The translations under genes were made by a program, and so were the position numbers. Below, one piece after another: positions 1 to 8,230 of a DNA stretch of 64,000 nucleotides. The stretch's first letter is position 1. The number at the start of each line of letters is the position of its first letter. Location of the stretch: assembly GCF_900176515.1 (NCBI RefSeq), contig NZ_FWXV01000010.1, positions 372,001-436,000 on the forward strand, read 5' to 3'. The stretch is from Kibdelosporangium aridum (GTDB taxonomy: Bacteria > Actinomycetota > Actinomycetes > Mycobacteriales > Pseudonocardiaceae). The notes below the pieces were generated by a model. It was not told where the DNA came from. It did no database searches and saw only the letters and a program-made list of their open reading frames with translations.

Positions 1-381
1 CAGGTCGTCGGCCACGATCCAGTGGGTGGTGGCTTTCCGGCCGTCCAGAAGACCTGCGTAAGCCAGGACGAACGCGCCTGTGCAGACCGACGCGATCCGG
101 GTGCCACGGGCAGCCGCGTCCCGCAGCAGCTTCAGGACCTTCGGAGACGGCGATGTGCCCGGCTCAATGCCAGGGACGATCAAGGTATCCGCGTCCACGG
201 CGTCTTTCAGGGTGTAGCGCGAGGAGACCCGGAAGGACTCCTGACCATGGGATGTCGCCGTGACGGATCGTTCGGCGCAGACGCGGACTTCGTAGCCGGG
301 CGTCGAACTGAACACCAGGCACGGGATGGTCAGCTCGAAGGCGACCACGCCGTCCAACGCGAGAACCGCGACTACGTGCAT
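1..381 (-). CDS. GlxA-family AraC-type regulator, N-terminal part (cut by window edge)
   Basis: The 127 visible residues form the amino-terminal half of a DJ-1/PfpI-like domain. They begin MHVVAVLALDGVVAFEL, contain IVPGIEPG and continue to the nucleophile-elbow motif ASVCTGAFVLAYAGLLDGR followed by TTHW. That motif set is typical of GlxA-family transcription regulators, which pair a DJ-1/PfpI domain with a C-terminal AraC HTH; the HTH would lie beyond the left edge. The ATG at 381 is the first in frame after the divergent intergenic gap. The gene faces away from the DJ-1/PfpI enzyme at 452, with 70 bp between starts, so the regulator may control that enzyme (inference). A stand-alone PfpI enzyme is the alternative, but the TTHW segment favours GlxA. 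Confidence 0.8.
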   Translation of the reverse strand, partial: MHVVAVLALDGVVAFELTIPCLVFSSTPGYEVRVCAERSVTATSHGQESFRVSSRYTLKDAVDADTLIVPGIEPGTSPSPKVLKLLRDAAARGTRIASVCTGAFVLAYAGLLDGRKATTHWIVADDL

Positions 382-451
382 GGCCAGATCTTACGCATCC
401 TGGGCATTACGGCCACTGTCGCGGGCCGGTGTCCGCCGAGAGAATTTGGCC

Positions 452-1057
452 ATGTTTCGTGTGCACACAGTGCTCTATGACGGGGTCGAGCCGCAGGATT
501 TCATTGGTCCGCTGGGGCCTTTACAGGTCGCCGATGGCGTTGAGCTCAAGTACGTCTGCGTTGACGGGCCCAAGACTGTTCCCACCGCCGCCGGGTTCGA
601 GATCGCTGTCCGGCAGCCTTGGTCGCCCGATGATGCTGATTTGGTTCTGGTTCCAGGCGGTGGTTACGGGCCTGAATCCCCTGTGGACAGGGAGGTTCGG
701 CGGGGCGTGATTGCTCAGGCTCTTGCTGCTGCTCGGCGTCCCGGGTTGGTTCTCGGCGCAGTGTGCACTGGGACGTTGTTGCTGGGCGACGTTGTCGTCG
801 GGCGGCCGTGCACGAGTTTTGAGCTCGCCAAGGATGATTTGAAGGCTCGTGGGGCCAGCGTGATCGACAGCCGGGTGGTCGATGATGGCGATCTGGTCAC
901 CGCTGGTGGGGTGACGTCTGGGCTTGATCTCGGGTTGTGGCTGGTTGAGCGGTTCTTCGGGGTTGAGACGGCGTTGTTGGCCCAGCAGGTGCTCGCGTAC
1001 GAGCGTCGCGGGCCGGTGTGGCTAGGCGGTCGCGATTCTGCGCAGCTCGTCGGCTGA
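452..1057 (+). CDS. DJ-1/PfpI family protein (isonitrile hydratase-like)
   Basis: This 201-residue protein has a complete DJ-1/PfpI fold. It starts MFRVHTVLYDGVEPQDFIGP, has VLVPGGGYGP near residue 70, the nucleophile elbow LGAVCTGTLLLGD near residue 105 and a C-terminal TAGGVTSGLDLGLWLVERF. The Cys in AVCTG is the expected nucleophile. The 'D-F-x-G-P' N-terminus and 'TAGGVTSGLD' are characteristic of the cyclohexyl-isocyanide hydratase (InhA) branch, so hydration of isonitriles to N-substituted formamides is a possible role, though substrates vary in this family. I chose the ATG at 452 because the protein family starts there; the longer open frame upstream has no homology-like content. The 3' end overlaps the convergent receiver gene by 36 bp. 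Confidence 0.85.
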   Translation: MFRVHTVLYDGVEPQDFIGPLGPLQVADGVELKYVCVDGPKTVPTAAGFEIAVRQPWSPDDADLVLVPGGGYGPESPVDREVRRGVIAQALAAARRPGLVLGAVCTGTLLLGDVVVGRPCTSFELAKDDLKARGASVIDSRVVDDGDLVTAGGVTSGLDLGLWLVERFFGVETALLAQQVLAYERRGPVWLGGRDSAQLVG

Positions 1058-1411
1058 GAGTTGCGCTTTGGCCAGGAACCCGGCCGCTGAGGACCGTGCG
1101 ATTGCGTCGCCGTACTCGTCTTCGTCGCGGATTGAGCAGAGGACTATGACGAGGTTGGGTTGGGTCGCGTGCAGTTGGCGGCAGGTCACGAAGCCGTCCT
1201 GGTCGGGGAGGCCTATGTCGAGGAGGACCAGGTCTGGTTTGACCTGGGCCGCGGCCAGGATTGCCGCGGCTCCGGTCCCCACCTCGGCCGTGACTCGGTA
1301 GCCGCCCGCCTCCAGAACAGTGCGGGCCACCGATCTGAAGGCCGCGTTGTCGTCCACGATCAGCACGCCGGCCACTCGGTCAGTGTTCGGTGTTTCGGCG
1401 TTCGGGCACAT
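1022..1411 (-). CDS. Stand-alone response-regulator receiver protein
   Basis: The protein has 129 residues and consists of a CheY-like receiver domain only. VLIVDDNAAFRSVAR carries the acidic pair, LVLLDIGLPDQDGF carries the phosphoacceptor Asp, and GFLAKAQL carries the conserved Lys. No DNA-binding output domain follows. Single-domain receivers usually act through protein-protein contacts or in a phosphorelay. No kinase is directly paired with it. The nearest kinase, encoded at 2522-4211, already has its own regulator. Upstream lies the repeat-rich region 1412-1886. The gene overlaps the convergent PfpI gene by 36 bp, so the two transcripts are antisense at their ends. Confidence 0.85.
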   Translation of the reverse strand: MCPNAETPNTDRVAGVLIVDDNAAFRSVARTVLEAGGYRVTAEVGTGAAAILAAAQVKPDLVLLDIGLPDQDGFVTCRQLHATQPNLVIVLCSIRDEDEYGDAIARSSAAGFLAKAQLSADELRRIATA

Positions 1412-1451
1412 CAGGGCTATCCCTGAGATCGTTCGGGGGCTTCGGGGCGCT

Positions 1452-1557
1452 CTGTGTCTACTTCGGCGCGCTCTAGCTCACCGCCGGCGCGCGCTGTGCC
1501 TACTTCGGCGCGCGCTGTGGTCATCTTCGGCGCGCTCCTGTGACTGGTCGGCGCGAT
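1452..1557. repeat. Degenerate ~21-bp tandem repeat
   Basis: Units start at 1452, 1473, 1494, 1515 and, more degenerately, 1538. The core is CTGTGnCTACTTCGGCGCGC, with spacings of 21, 21, 21 and about 23 bp. On the minus strand the units encode the heptads ARAEVGT, ARAGGEL, ERAEVDT. The last unit runs into the left arm of the inverted repeat at 1547. Confidence 0.8.
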
Positions 1558-1667
1558 TTGGTGTGGAGCCTCTGCGCCGCAAAGGACAGGGAAAGCGGGC
1601 AGGACCTGCGGCCCTGCCCCGCCGACAAGCTTATTTGCGGCGCCACTCCACACAAAATCGCGCCGAC
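1547..1667. repeat. Long imperfect inverted repeat (~35-bp arms)
   Basis: The left arm, 1547-1583, begins GTCGGCGCGATTTGGTGTGG. It pairs with the right arm, 1634-1667, whose complement begins GTCGGCGCGATTTTGTGTGG. Both arms end in GCGCCGCAAA near the centre. The 50-bp middle also contains a GCGGGCAGG / CCTGCCCCGC dyad, so the whole 121 bp could fold as one cruciform or hairpin. No transposase is present. It could be a REP/MITE-like element or a structural terminator of the two-component genes. Confidence 0.75.
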
Positions 1668-1886
1668 TACCACTTTTGGCGCGCCTTTCTGTGCCTGGGG
1701 CGCGCCTTCGCTTTCACTCGTGGCCCGCCTGCGTTGTCGATGGCTGCGCGCCTTGTCCCTCTTTCTGTCAGACCCCCTCTGTACTTTGGGTCATCGGGGG
1801 GTGCTCAGGTCGGGCACCGATTTTTGTCGGTGGCATGCCGTAGCCTCGCCGAGCCAGGTCTGCGTCTTCGCCGGGTGCGCCTTCGT

Positions 1887-2525
1887 TCACTCCAGGAAGG
1901 CCAGCACGGCCAGCACTCTTCTGTGGTGGTCTGCCGCGTCGGGCAGGTTCAGGCGTTCGAAGATTCGCCGGACGTGTGTTTCGACTGTCTTCGCGGCGAC
2001 GTGCATCTTCGTGCTGATTGCTGAGTTTGATAGGCCTTGGGCCATCAGGGAAAGGACTTCGCGTTCACGTGCTGACAGTGCGTCCAGCCTGTGCCGGGGT
2101 TTGGTGAGCATTGCGTTGACCACCTCTTGGTCGAATACGCATCCGCCCGCCGCGATCTGCCGGACCGCGTCCAGGAAGTCCGGGCCGGATGCGCGGTCTT
2201 TCAGCAGGTAGCCGACGCCATGCGTTCCGCCGTCGACGAGATCCTTCAGATGTGCGGCTTCCACGTATTGTGACAGCAGCAATACGCCTACGCCTGGGTG
2301 TTCACGGCGAATGTCGGTTGCGGCGTGCAGGCCTTCGAGCTGGTGGGTCGGTGGCATTCGGATGTCGACGACCGCGATGTCCGGGCGCTTCTCCGCAACC
2401 ATCGCGCGTAGGCCGTCCGGGTCTCCGACTTGGCCGACGATCGTGCATCCGTTGCTCTCCAACAACTCCGCTAAAGCTGCACGGAAGAGCCGGGCGTCGT
2501 CTGCTAGCACGACTCGTAACGTCAT
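1887..2525 (-). CDS. NarL/FixJ-family response regulator
   Basis: This 212-residue regulator has an N-terminal receiver (VVLADDARLFRAALAELL with the acidic pair, VDIRMPP with the phosphoacceptor Asp, LLKDR with the conserved Lys). A C-terminal LuxR-type HTH follows (LSAREREVLSLMAQGLSNSAIS ending HVRRIFERLNL). The ATG at 2525 overlaps the stop of the upstream histidine kinase in an ATGA, so the pair is translationally coupled and forms a two-component system. Because the kinase gene carries a +1 base, the annotated frame would otherwise run straight from the kinase into this protein. The regulator itself looks intact. Confidence 0.88.
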   Translation of the reverse strand: MTLRVVLADDARLFRAALAELLESNGCTIVGQVGDPDGLRAMVAEKRPDIAVVDIRMPPTHQLEGLHAATDIRREHPGVGVLLLSQYVEAAHLKDLVDGGTHGVGYLLKDRASGPDFLDAVRQIAAGGCVFDQEVVNAMLTKPRHRLDALSAREREVLSLMAQGLSNSAISTKMHVAAKTVETHVRRIFERLNLPDAADHHRRVLAVLAFLE

Positions 2526-4211
2526 TCGTACTCCAAGGGCAAGACGACCTGGACTGTGGTTCCGTTGGCGTCGCTGCGAATTGTCAGTTGACCGTCCAGC
2601 GCGAAAGCTCTGTCCTGCAAGCCAAGCAGTCCTGTTCCGGCTTCCAGTGACGCCCCGCCGATGCCCGTCGTCGACGACTTCGAGGGACAGCGACGAGTCG
2701 GCACACAACACTGTGACGCGGATGGTTTTGGCTTGCGCATGTTTGAGGGCGTTGGTTAGGGCTTCGGCGGCGACGTAGTAGGCGGTTGCTTCGACGGGCG
2801 GGGGTAGTTTGGGCAACGCGGCGACGCAGACTTCGACGGGTTGTGGTGATCGTGCGGCCAATGCTCGTAGTGCTGCGCCGAGGCCTGCTTCGCTGAGCAC
2901 TGCGGGGTGGATTCCTCGGGCCAGTTCGCGGAGTTCGCGTAGTGCTTCGGTGAGTCCGTCGGCGCTTCGGGTCAAGTAGTCAGCGAGTTTGTCGTCCTGT
3001 GAAGGGAGGTCGTCGAGGCGTTGACGTGCCAGCTTTAGCAACAACGCGACCGTCACCAGTTGTTGCTGGGCCCCATCATGTAGGTCACGTTCCACTCGTC
3101 GGCGTTGTTCATCGCCTGCGGCAACGATGCGCGCCCGCGACGCGCGCACTTCGACCAACTGGGCGCGTACCTCGGCGGCGAGTCTTTGGTTGTCCAATTC
3201 CAATGCGGCCGCTGATTTGACGGCCTCGAGGACGTGGCGGTCTTCGCGTAGGGCGGGATCGTGTAGCAACGCTGCCACCTGACGGCCCTCGCGGACGACA
3301 ACGGAGACGGACTGATCGGGTGGAATCGTGAGGGGTTGGCCCTCCAGATCTACATAATCACCGTTGTCCTCGCGGTAGTACGCCACGCGTAACGATGGGT
3401 CGCCGAGTGCCTTGGCCAACAGGTTCTGCAATTCTGTCGGCGCGGATCGGGGCAGTTTCACCAATAAGTCCGCGACGTTCGTACGGCCCAGCCGGATCCG
3501 CCATACTCCGGCTAGGAACGCCAGCGGCAGCATCAGGACCGCGGCGTGGCCGATGTCGCTGATCAGTGACGTGTTCAGGATCGGCCCGAGCAACGATTGG
3601 ACGGAGCCCAACAGTCCGGTGAGCACTACCGGGGCGAGCACTCGGCGGGCGGGCCGGGACGCGGTGATCCAGCGGACCGCGAGGACGATCACGACCATCG
3701 CGCTCACCACGGCCTGGACCGTCGAGATCACGTCGCGGACCCAGTACACCTCCCAGATCAGCAGCAGATTCTCGGTAACCGTGGGAAACGCGACCGTGCT
3801 CAACGGGACAAGCCCGAACACCGCCACGTAGCCGATCATCACCACGACACGGTCGATCCGCGATCGCAGTTCGCCGGTCGGGAACGCCAGCACCAGGTGC
3901 AGCAACAGTCCCGTGGACGCCGACCGGAGCAACAGGCCGATCGTGTGCGTCAGCGGGTCCACCGCGACCTGCAGGTCCTCGGCGAACCAGCCGAAGCCGA
4001 CCAGCACCATCAGCAGCCCAGTCCGGTTGTCCGGCTGACGCCAGTGCGCGATCGATCCGGCCACCAGATACAGCACCCCGACTGTGCCGGAGAACAGCGT
4101 GGTCGTCGAAGTTTCGTGCCTGCCGGACGCGCTCAGCACGAGCACCATCCCGCCGAACAGCGCACCCGCTGCCGCGAGCGCGGCGACGAAACGCATCGAC
4201 AGGGCCGTCAC
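2522..4211 (-). pseudogene. Sensor histidine kinase (HisKA_3 type), frameshifted near its C-terminus
   Basis: The first ~240 residues hold seven to eight hydrophobic segments. A linker leads to a HisKA_3 phosphoacceptor (RRRVERDLHDGAQQQL, His in DLHDG) and an HATPase domain (ALTNALKHAQA, then LEVVDDG). After VVDDG the frame breaks. Removing one base from the C-run at 2664-2666 restores DDGIGGASLEAGTGLLGLQD and an end in VLPLEYE with a TGA at 2522, giving 562 residues, normal for this family. As written, the frame loses the last ATP-binding motif and fuses to the response regulator. This is either a real inactivating indel or a base-call error in a homopolymer. The GTG start at 4211 has GAGG seven bases upstream. 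Confidence 0.75.
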
Positions 4212-4241
4212 ATTCGGACCTCGCCCCAGGTTTGACCGGCG

Positions 4242-6185
4242 TTACGGCACATTCGGGTGAAACGTGCCGCCAGACAGGCGATCTTGACGACCTGGTTCTA
4301 CGCCGAGCAACCGCAGATACGCCAGCAATGGCTGTGAGTGACTGTGCAGGTTGGCGACCGGGTACGCCTGCATCGCCACGCCCATGTCGGGCATCGCCCA
4401 TGTCTCACCGGGACGGTCGCTTTCCGGCGGAAGGTACGCGTCCGGTCCGGACAACGTGCCTGACCAGATGTCCGGGTACGCGGCCGCGTGCGAGTGCAGC
4501 GTCATCCTTCGCCACTCGTCCCACGCCATGTCCGAGTTGTGCCGGGCGGCCGCCCAGATCAGCGTCATGTTGATCGAGAACCAGACCGCACCGGGCGTCG
4601 GCCAGCGGACCCGTGCGCCGAGTGGCGATCCGGCGCGACAGGTCTCGTCGATCGTTCGCAACAGGTCCCTGGCTTGCTCGGGTTCGGCCGCGCCGGACAG
4701 GATCGCCCACGGCTGGACCTCCAGCCACAGTTCGTCGTCGCCGATCGGGCCGGTGCCGTAGGCGCGGCGGAACCACCGGCCGTTCCACTCGTCCGCGACT
4801 CGCAGCCGCAGGTCGTCGGCGAGCTCGCGGGCTTCGGCAGCGGTGTCCGGGTCCGCGATCTGCGCGTAGACCGGCAAAACCCACGCGGCCATGGCGGAGT
4901 TGAGCACCGACTCGCCGTGCTCGACCATCCATTCCCTGTCCACTCCGGACTCGACGATCGCGACGTCGTTCCAGTCGGCGTTGAGAATCCGGACGTGCCC
5001 GCGCTCGCCGAGCCCGACCCGGTCGACGAAGAACCGGAACTGCCTGCGCAGGTGCTCACCCAACGACACCGGCTCGGCCTGGTGGATCGGGTGGTACGGC
5101 ACGGCTTCGGCGAGCGCCTGCACGTCACCGGTGGCCGAGACGTACTCGGCGCCGAGCCAGAGCGCCCAGAGATTCTGGTCGGAGGGCCGGAACAGCTGTG
5201 TCCACGGCTGCTTTCGGCCATCCAGCGCGTACGGGAGATCGCCATCCGGGCTACCCCACGCGCATGTGTTGCGCAGCACGGACAATGCGAGATCTGGTTC
5301 AAAGTAGACCAACGGAAGCGCGTGCTGTAGCGGATCTCGGGCGGCGCCGTTGAACCCGTGCCGGAAGGAATACGCCGATCCTTGATCCAAGGTGTGGCCG
5401 CCGAGCAGGCCGTCAACGCACGCGGCACCGGTGAGCATCGCCGCGTGCCACGGGACTTCGATTTCGGCTTCCGGTGCATGTTCCGAGCTGGCACGCGGCA
5501 GCCGTTCACGCAATCTTCGCAGACTGTTTTCGTAGACAGCCGTATCCACTGGGCCGTCATCGATTCCGAAGCGGAACCACACCGTTGTTGTTTGCTCCGG
5601 CACAAGATCGAGATGCCGTTCCACAGTCAGCGTTCCGTCGGCGGTTTCGACACGAGTACCGCCGATTTCCTCAAGTACGACGACTGCCGTGGCAGGCGGG
5701 TTTTCTCCCCTCGGCGGGCCGAATTCCAGGCTGACCAGGCGCTGCCTGACCTCCCACCGCTCGGTCAACGTCGGCCGGAGCGCGGTTTTGCTCGTGATGT
5801 CCACCCGGATCAGCAGCCACGGCGACTCGCCTTCCGGGCACAGCACTGTGCGTTCCAGCACAACGTCGTCATCCGCCTTGGTGACCCGTAAGAACGTCGG
5901 ACCAAAAAGGATCTTGCCAGGGGCCGTCAGGCCGGAAAGGTCGCATTCGCCGGTATGTTCGGCGATCCACCGGCAGTCGACGTATTCATCCCATACGCCA
6001 CAAAGCCCATCACTGTCGGCCACCAGGGTGATTCGGCGATTCCCCAGGTGGACGACGTTTTTTGTGGACGGTGGATCGATCAACGGATCCCACTGCCGCG
6101 GCCCGGCCGTGCAGGCGAAAGCGGGTAGATCCTCCGCACGAGTCCATTCCCCGAACGCGCTCACACTGTCAGCATTGCAGTTCAT
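4242..6185 (-). CDS. GH94/GH36-like glycoside hydrolase or phosphorylase domain protein
   Basis: This intracellular protein of 647 residues has no signal peptide. Its N-terminal half is beta-rich (WDEYVDCRWIAEHTGECDL). The C-terminal (alpha/alpha)6 part has signatures shared with GH94 phosphorylases: DQGSAYSFRHGF, SDQNLWALWLGAEYVSATGD, HVRILNADWNDVAIVESG with the DWND motif, GESVLNSAMAAWVL, and TPGAVWFSINMTLIWA. Phosphorolysis or hydrolysis of a beta-linked oligosaccharide is likely, but the substrate cannot be read. It is shorter than classical cellobiose phosphorylases (~800 residues). The ATG at 6185 is the only Met at the domain start. It shares the CATG with the start of the divergent gene at 6184, which leaves no room for a 5' leader. 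Confidence 0.7.
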   Translation of the reverse strand: MNCNADSVSAFGEWTRAEDLPAFACTAGPRQWDPLIDPPSTKNVVHLGNRRITLVADSDGLCGVWDEYVDCRWIAEHTGECDLSGLTAPGKILFGPTFLRVTKADDDVVLERTVLCPEGESPWLLIRVDITSKTALRPTLTERWEVRQRLVSLEFGPPRGENPPATAVVVLEEIGGTRVETADGTLTVERHLDLVPEQTTTVWFRFGIDDGPVDTAVYENSLRRLRERLPRASSEHAPEAEIEVPWHAAMLTGAACVDGLLGGHTLDQGSAYSFRHGFNGAARDPLQHALPLVYFEPDLALSVLRNTCAWGSPDGDLPYALDGRKQPWTQLFRPSDQNLWALWLGAEYVSATGDVQALAEAVPYHPIHQAEPVSLGEHLRRQFRFFVDRVGLGERGHVRILNADWNDVAIVESGVDREWMVEHGESVLNSAMAAWVLPVYAQIADPDTAAEARELADDLRLRVADEWNGRWFRRAYGTGPIGDDELWLEVQPWAILSGAAEPEQARDLLRTIDETCRAGSPLGARVRWPTPGAVWFSINMTLIWAAARHNSDMAWDEWRRMTLHSHAAAYPDIWSGTLSGPDAYLPPESDRPGETWAMPDMGVAMQAYPVANLHSHSQPLLAYLRLLGVEPGRQDRLSGGTFHPNVP

Positions 6186-7650
6186 GCGAGCAACTGTCTG
6201 CGCCCTTGTGGCCGTTCTGCTCACGCACACCGTCACGGCCGCCGCCAACGCCGCCCCGGAACCGGGCTGCGCGTCCGTGATCGATTCGACCGCGTTCACC
6301 TCGGAAGCCGAGTTGCGGCAGATGAACGCGACCATCGCGGGCTTCGGCCTGCGCACCACCGCGAGCCCCGCGCACCGGCGGCTGGTCGACTGGCTCGAGC
6401 GCGAGGTCCGGCGGATGCCCGGGATCACGACGCGGTCGGAGACCTCGAAGATCCGCCGCTGGCTGCCGGTTACCGGCGATCTGGCGTCGACCGGGCTTCT
6501 TTTCGTTGGCCATGAACGGATTCCGGTCGCCGGTGCGATCCCGTACACCAAGCCGACGCTGTTCAGCTCCGGTGAACTGGTCTACCTCAAGGATCCGATC
6601 ACCGCGGCGAACGCCCGCGGCAAGGTCGTCATCCGTGACTTCCCGGCCGTGGACCGGGGATATCTCGCCGAAGCGGCGCTGAACAAAGACCTGGTCGACG
6701 CCGGGCTGGCCGGAGCGGCGGGATTGATCATCGCTTTCGACTTCCCGCGCGCACAGGTCAGCGGCTACTACGACCCGCACACAGGCACGCATTACCGCGT
6801 CCCAGGGGTTTTCGTCGGCGGCGCGGAAGCCCAGCAGCTCAAGCAAGCAGTTGGTAGCCGGGCGCACCTGGCGATCCTGGCGATCACCGGCCGGGCCACC
6901 ACCCGGTCGGTGATCGCGACATTGCCGGGACAGCACAAGGAAAAGATCGTCTTCGACGCCAACACCGACGGCAACACATGGGTTCAGGAGAACGCCAACG
7001 CGGCATTGCTGGCACTGGCCAAGTACTTCGCGCACCAACCGCTGCGTTGCCGTCCGCGGACGATCGAGTTCGTCTTCGCCACCGGCCATCTCCACCGGCC
7101 AGCAGAGGGAACGGAGTTGTACGCCCGCAAGCTCGACGCGCAGTACGACGACGGAACCGTGGCTTTCGCGTTCGCCCTCGAACACCTCGGCACCCGTGAG
7201 TACGTCCGCGTCGGCCAGGAACTCCAGACATCGGGTCTGAGCGAAGTCTTCGGCTGGTTCGCCGGAAGCCCGGTGCTGTCGACCGCGGCTCAGAACGCGA
7301 TCGCCCGGCACGGCCTGGATCGGGTGTTCGTGTTGCCAGGCATCGACTCGCCGGTGCCCGGCCGCGTACCGCCGCAGTGCTCGTTCGGCGGCCTCGGCAC
7401 GCACTTTCACAGCCACCTGATCCCCAGCATGGCGATGATCTCCGGGCCGTGGTCGCTGTGGGCACCGTCGTTCGGCTCGCAGGCGATCGACTTCGCCCGC
7501 ATGCGCGCCCAGACCCTCGCCGCTGGTGACACGGTCCTCGCACTGGCCAACGTGCCGCGCGCCGAGATCGCCGGGCCGTACCTGGCGTATCGCCAAGCTC
7601 GCGCGGCCGGAGCACCGACCTGCTCGCACGAGCTGCCACCAGAGGATTGA
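6184..7650 (+). CDS. Secreted M28-peptidase-like protein with degenerate metal site
   Basis: The protein has 488 residues. A signal peptide (MRATVCALVAVLLTHTVTAAANA) precedes a helix-rich N-terminus, a PA-like insert (residues ~140-225) and an M28/aminopeptidase-like core. Where active M28 enzymes carry an H-x-D and D-N-x-S-G zinc site, this one reads VFDANTDGNTWVQENANAA. Where the catalytic E-E should follow, it reads FVFATGHLHRPAEGTE. The zinc ligands therefore appear mostly replaced and a non-catalytic or altered role is possible. A late cluster GTHFHSHLIPSM could supply other ligands. The ATG at 6184 interlocks with the divergent gene's start. No Shine-Dalgarno is visible, so a leaderless transcript is likely. 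Confidence 0.6.
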   Translation: MRATVCALVAVLLTHTVTAAANAAPEPGCASVIDSTAFTSEAELRQMNATIAGFGLRTTASPAHRRLVDWLEREVRRMPGITTRSETSKIRRWLPVTGDLASTGLLFVGHERIPVAGAIPYTKPTLFSSGELVYLKDPITAANARGKVVIRDFPAVDRGYLAEAALNKDLVDAGLAGAAGLIIAFDFPRAQVSGYYDPHTGTHYRVPGVFVGGAEAQQLKQAVGSRAHLAILAITGRATTRSVIATLPGQHKEKIVFDANTDGNTWVQENANAALLALAKYFAHQPLRCRPRTIEFVFATGHLHRPAEGTELYARKLDAQYDDGTVAFAFALEHLGTREYVRVGQELQTSGLSEVFGWFAGSPVLSTAAQNAIARHGLDRVFVLPGIDSPVPGRVPPQCSFGGLGTHFHSHLIPSMAMISGPWSLWAPSFGSQAIDFARMRAQTLAAGDTVLALANVPRAEIAGPYLAYRQARAAGAPTCSHELPPED

Positions 7651-7684
7651 CAAAAGAAGTTTTTACGTTCAAGGTAGCCTTATT

Positions 7685-8230
7685 ATGAAAGAGGTGTTTT
7701 ACATTGACCGGTTTGAGCAGGCCGAGGCCCTGCTCAAACCGCAGCGCGTCGAGGTGCTCCGGCAGCTGGCTGTCCCGAAGTCGTGCACGGAGGTCGGCAG
7801 CGTGCTGGGGCAGTCGCCGCAGCGGGTGTACTACCACGTGAAGAAGCTGGTGGACGCCGGCCTGGTGACCCTGGTCAGTGAACGCCGGGTGCGTGGCATC
7901 CAGGAAGGCGTGTACCAGGCGAGTGCGCAGTCGTATTGGCTGTCGCCGCAACTGGTGGGCACGGTCGGGCCCAGGAAGGTGCAGGACGAGCTGAGCCTCG
8001 GATACCTGCTGAACCTCGTCGAGGAAGTACACGACGACCTGGCCAAGATCGACGGTGGGCCGACACTGGGGGTGTCGGGAGAAATCCGTCTGCCCAAAGG
8101 GAATCGGAAAGCCTTCCTGGACGACCTACGCGCGACATTGCAGGAGCTGTTCGCCCGCCACGGCGGCGCCGAGGGCGAAGCCTTCCGTCTGGCCGTGGCC
8201 TGCTACCCCAAGGAGACAGCCGATGAGTGA
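7685..8230 (+). CDS. ArsR-type winged-helix transcription regulator
   Basis: The protein has 181 residues. Residues 10-75 form an ArsR-like winged helix (EALLKPQRVEVLRQLAVPKS, then QSPQRVYYHVKKLVDAGLV). The C-terminal part is predicted helical and resembles the effector or dimer region of HTH_20-type regulators. An AAGG ribosome site at 7671 precedes the ATG at 7685. The stop overlaps the following SRPBCC gene by 8 bp (ATGAGTGA), a regulator + AHSA1-domain arrangement often seen in actinobacteria. A TTGACA element lies at 7647 but no well-spaced -10 box is obvious. It probably regulates its own operon. Confidence 0.85.
   Translation: MKEVFYIDRFEQAEALLKPQRVEVLRQLAVPKSCTEVGSVLGQSPQRVYYHVKKLVDAGLVTLVSERRVRGIQEGVYQASAQSYWLSPQLVGTVGPRKVQDELSLGYLLNLVEEVHDDLAKIDGGPTLGVSGEIRLPKGNRKAFLDDLRATLQELFARHGGAEGEAFRLAVACYPKETADE

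Larger units (their letters stand above)
1412..1886. other. Repeat-rich intergenic region (no convincing gene)
   Basis: This 475-bp stretch separates two minus-strand genes. It holds a degenerate ~21-bp tandem repeat (1452-1557) and a long imperfect inverted repeat (1547-1667). Further GGCGCGCC-containing copies lie near 1678-1720. A 78-residue open frame (1417-1653, minus) translates the tandem repeats into heptads such as ARAEVGT / ERAEVDT. I see no family resemblance or ribosome site to support it as a gene, but a repeat-containing small protein cannot be excluded. Confidence 0.6.

Noticed and set aside
1417..1653. 78-residue repeat protein (ARAEVGT heptads)
   Set aside because: The open frame is produced by the 21-bp repeats. 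There is no ribosome site and no independent support, so I kept it as a repeat.
1887..4211. A 774-residue hybrid histidine kinase-response regulator
   Set aside because: The stretch between the kinase and regulator parts is nonsense. One-base correction gives a normal kinase end and an ATGA-coupled regulator, so this is a frameshift, not a natural hybrid.
6169..7653. Long minus-strand frame of 494 codons opposite the M28-like gene
   Set aside because: The translation is Arg/Gly/Asp-rich with no family motifs. The plus frame has a signal peptide and fold signatures. It is a high-GC shadow.
7647..7686. TTGACA-led promoter for the ArsR gene
   Set aside because: TTGACA is clear but no -10 box at 16-19 bp fits, so I did not list a promoter.
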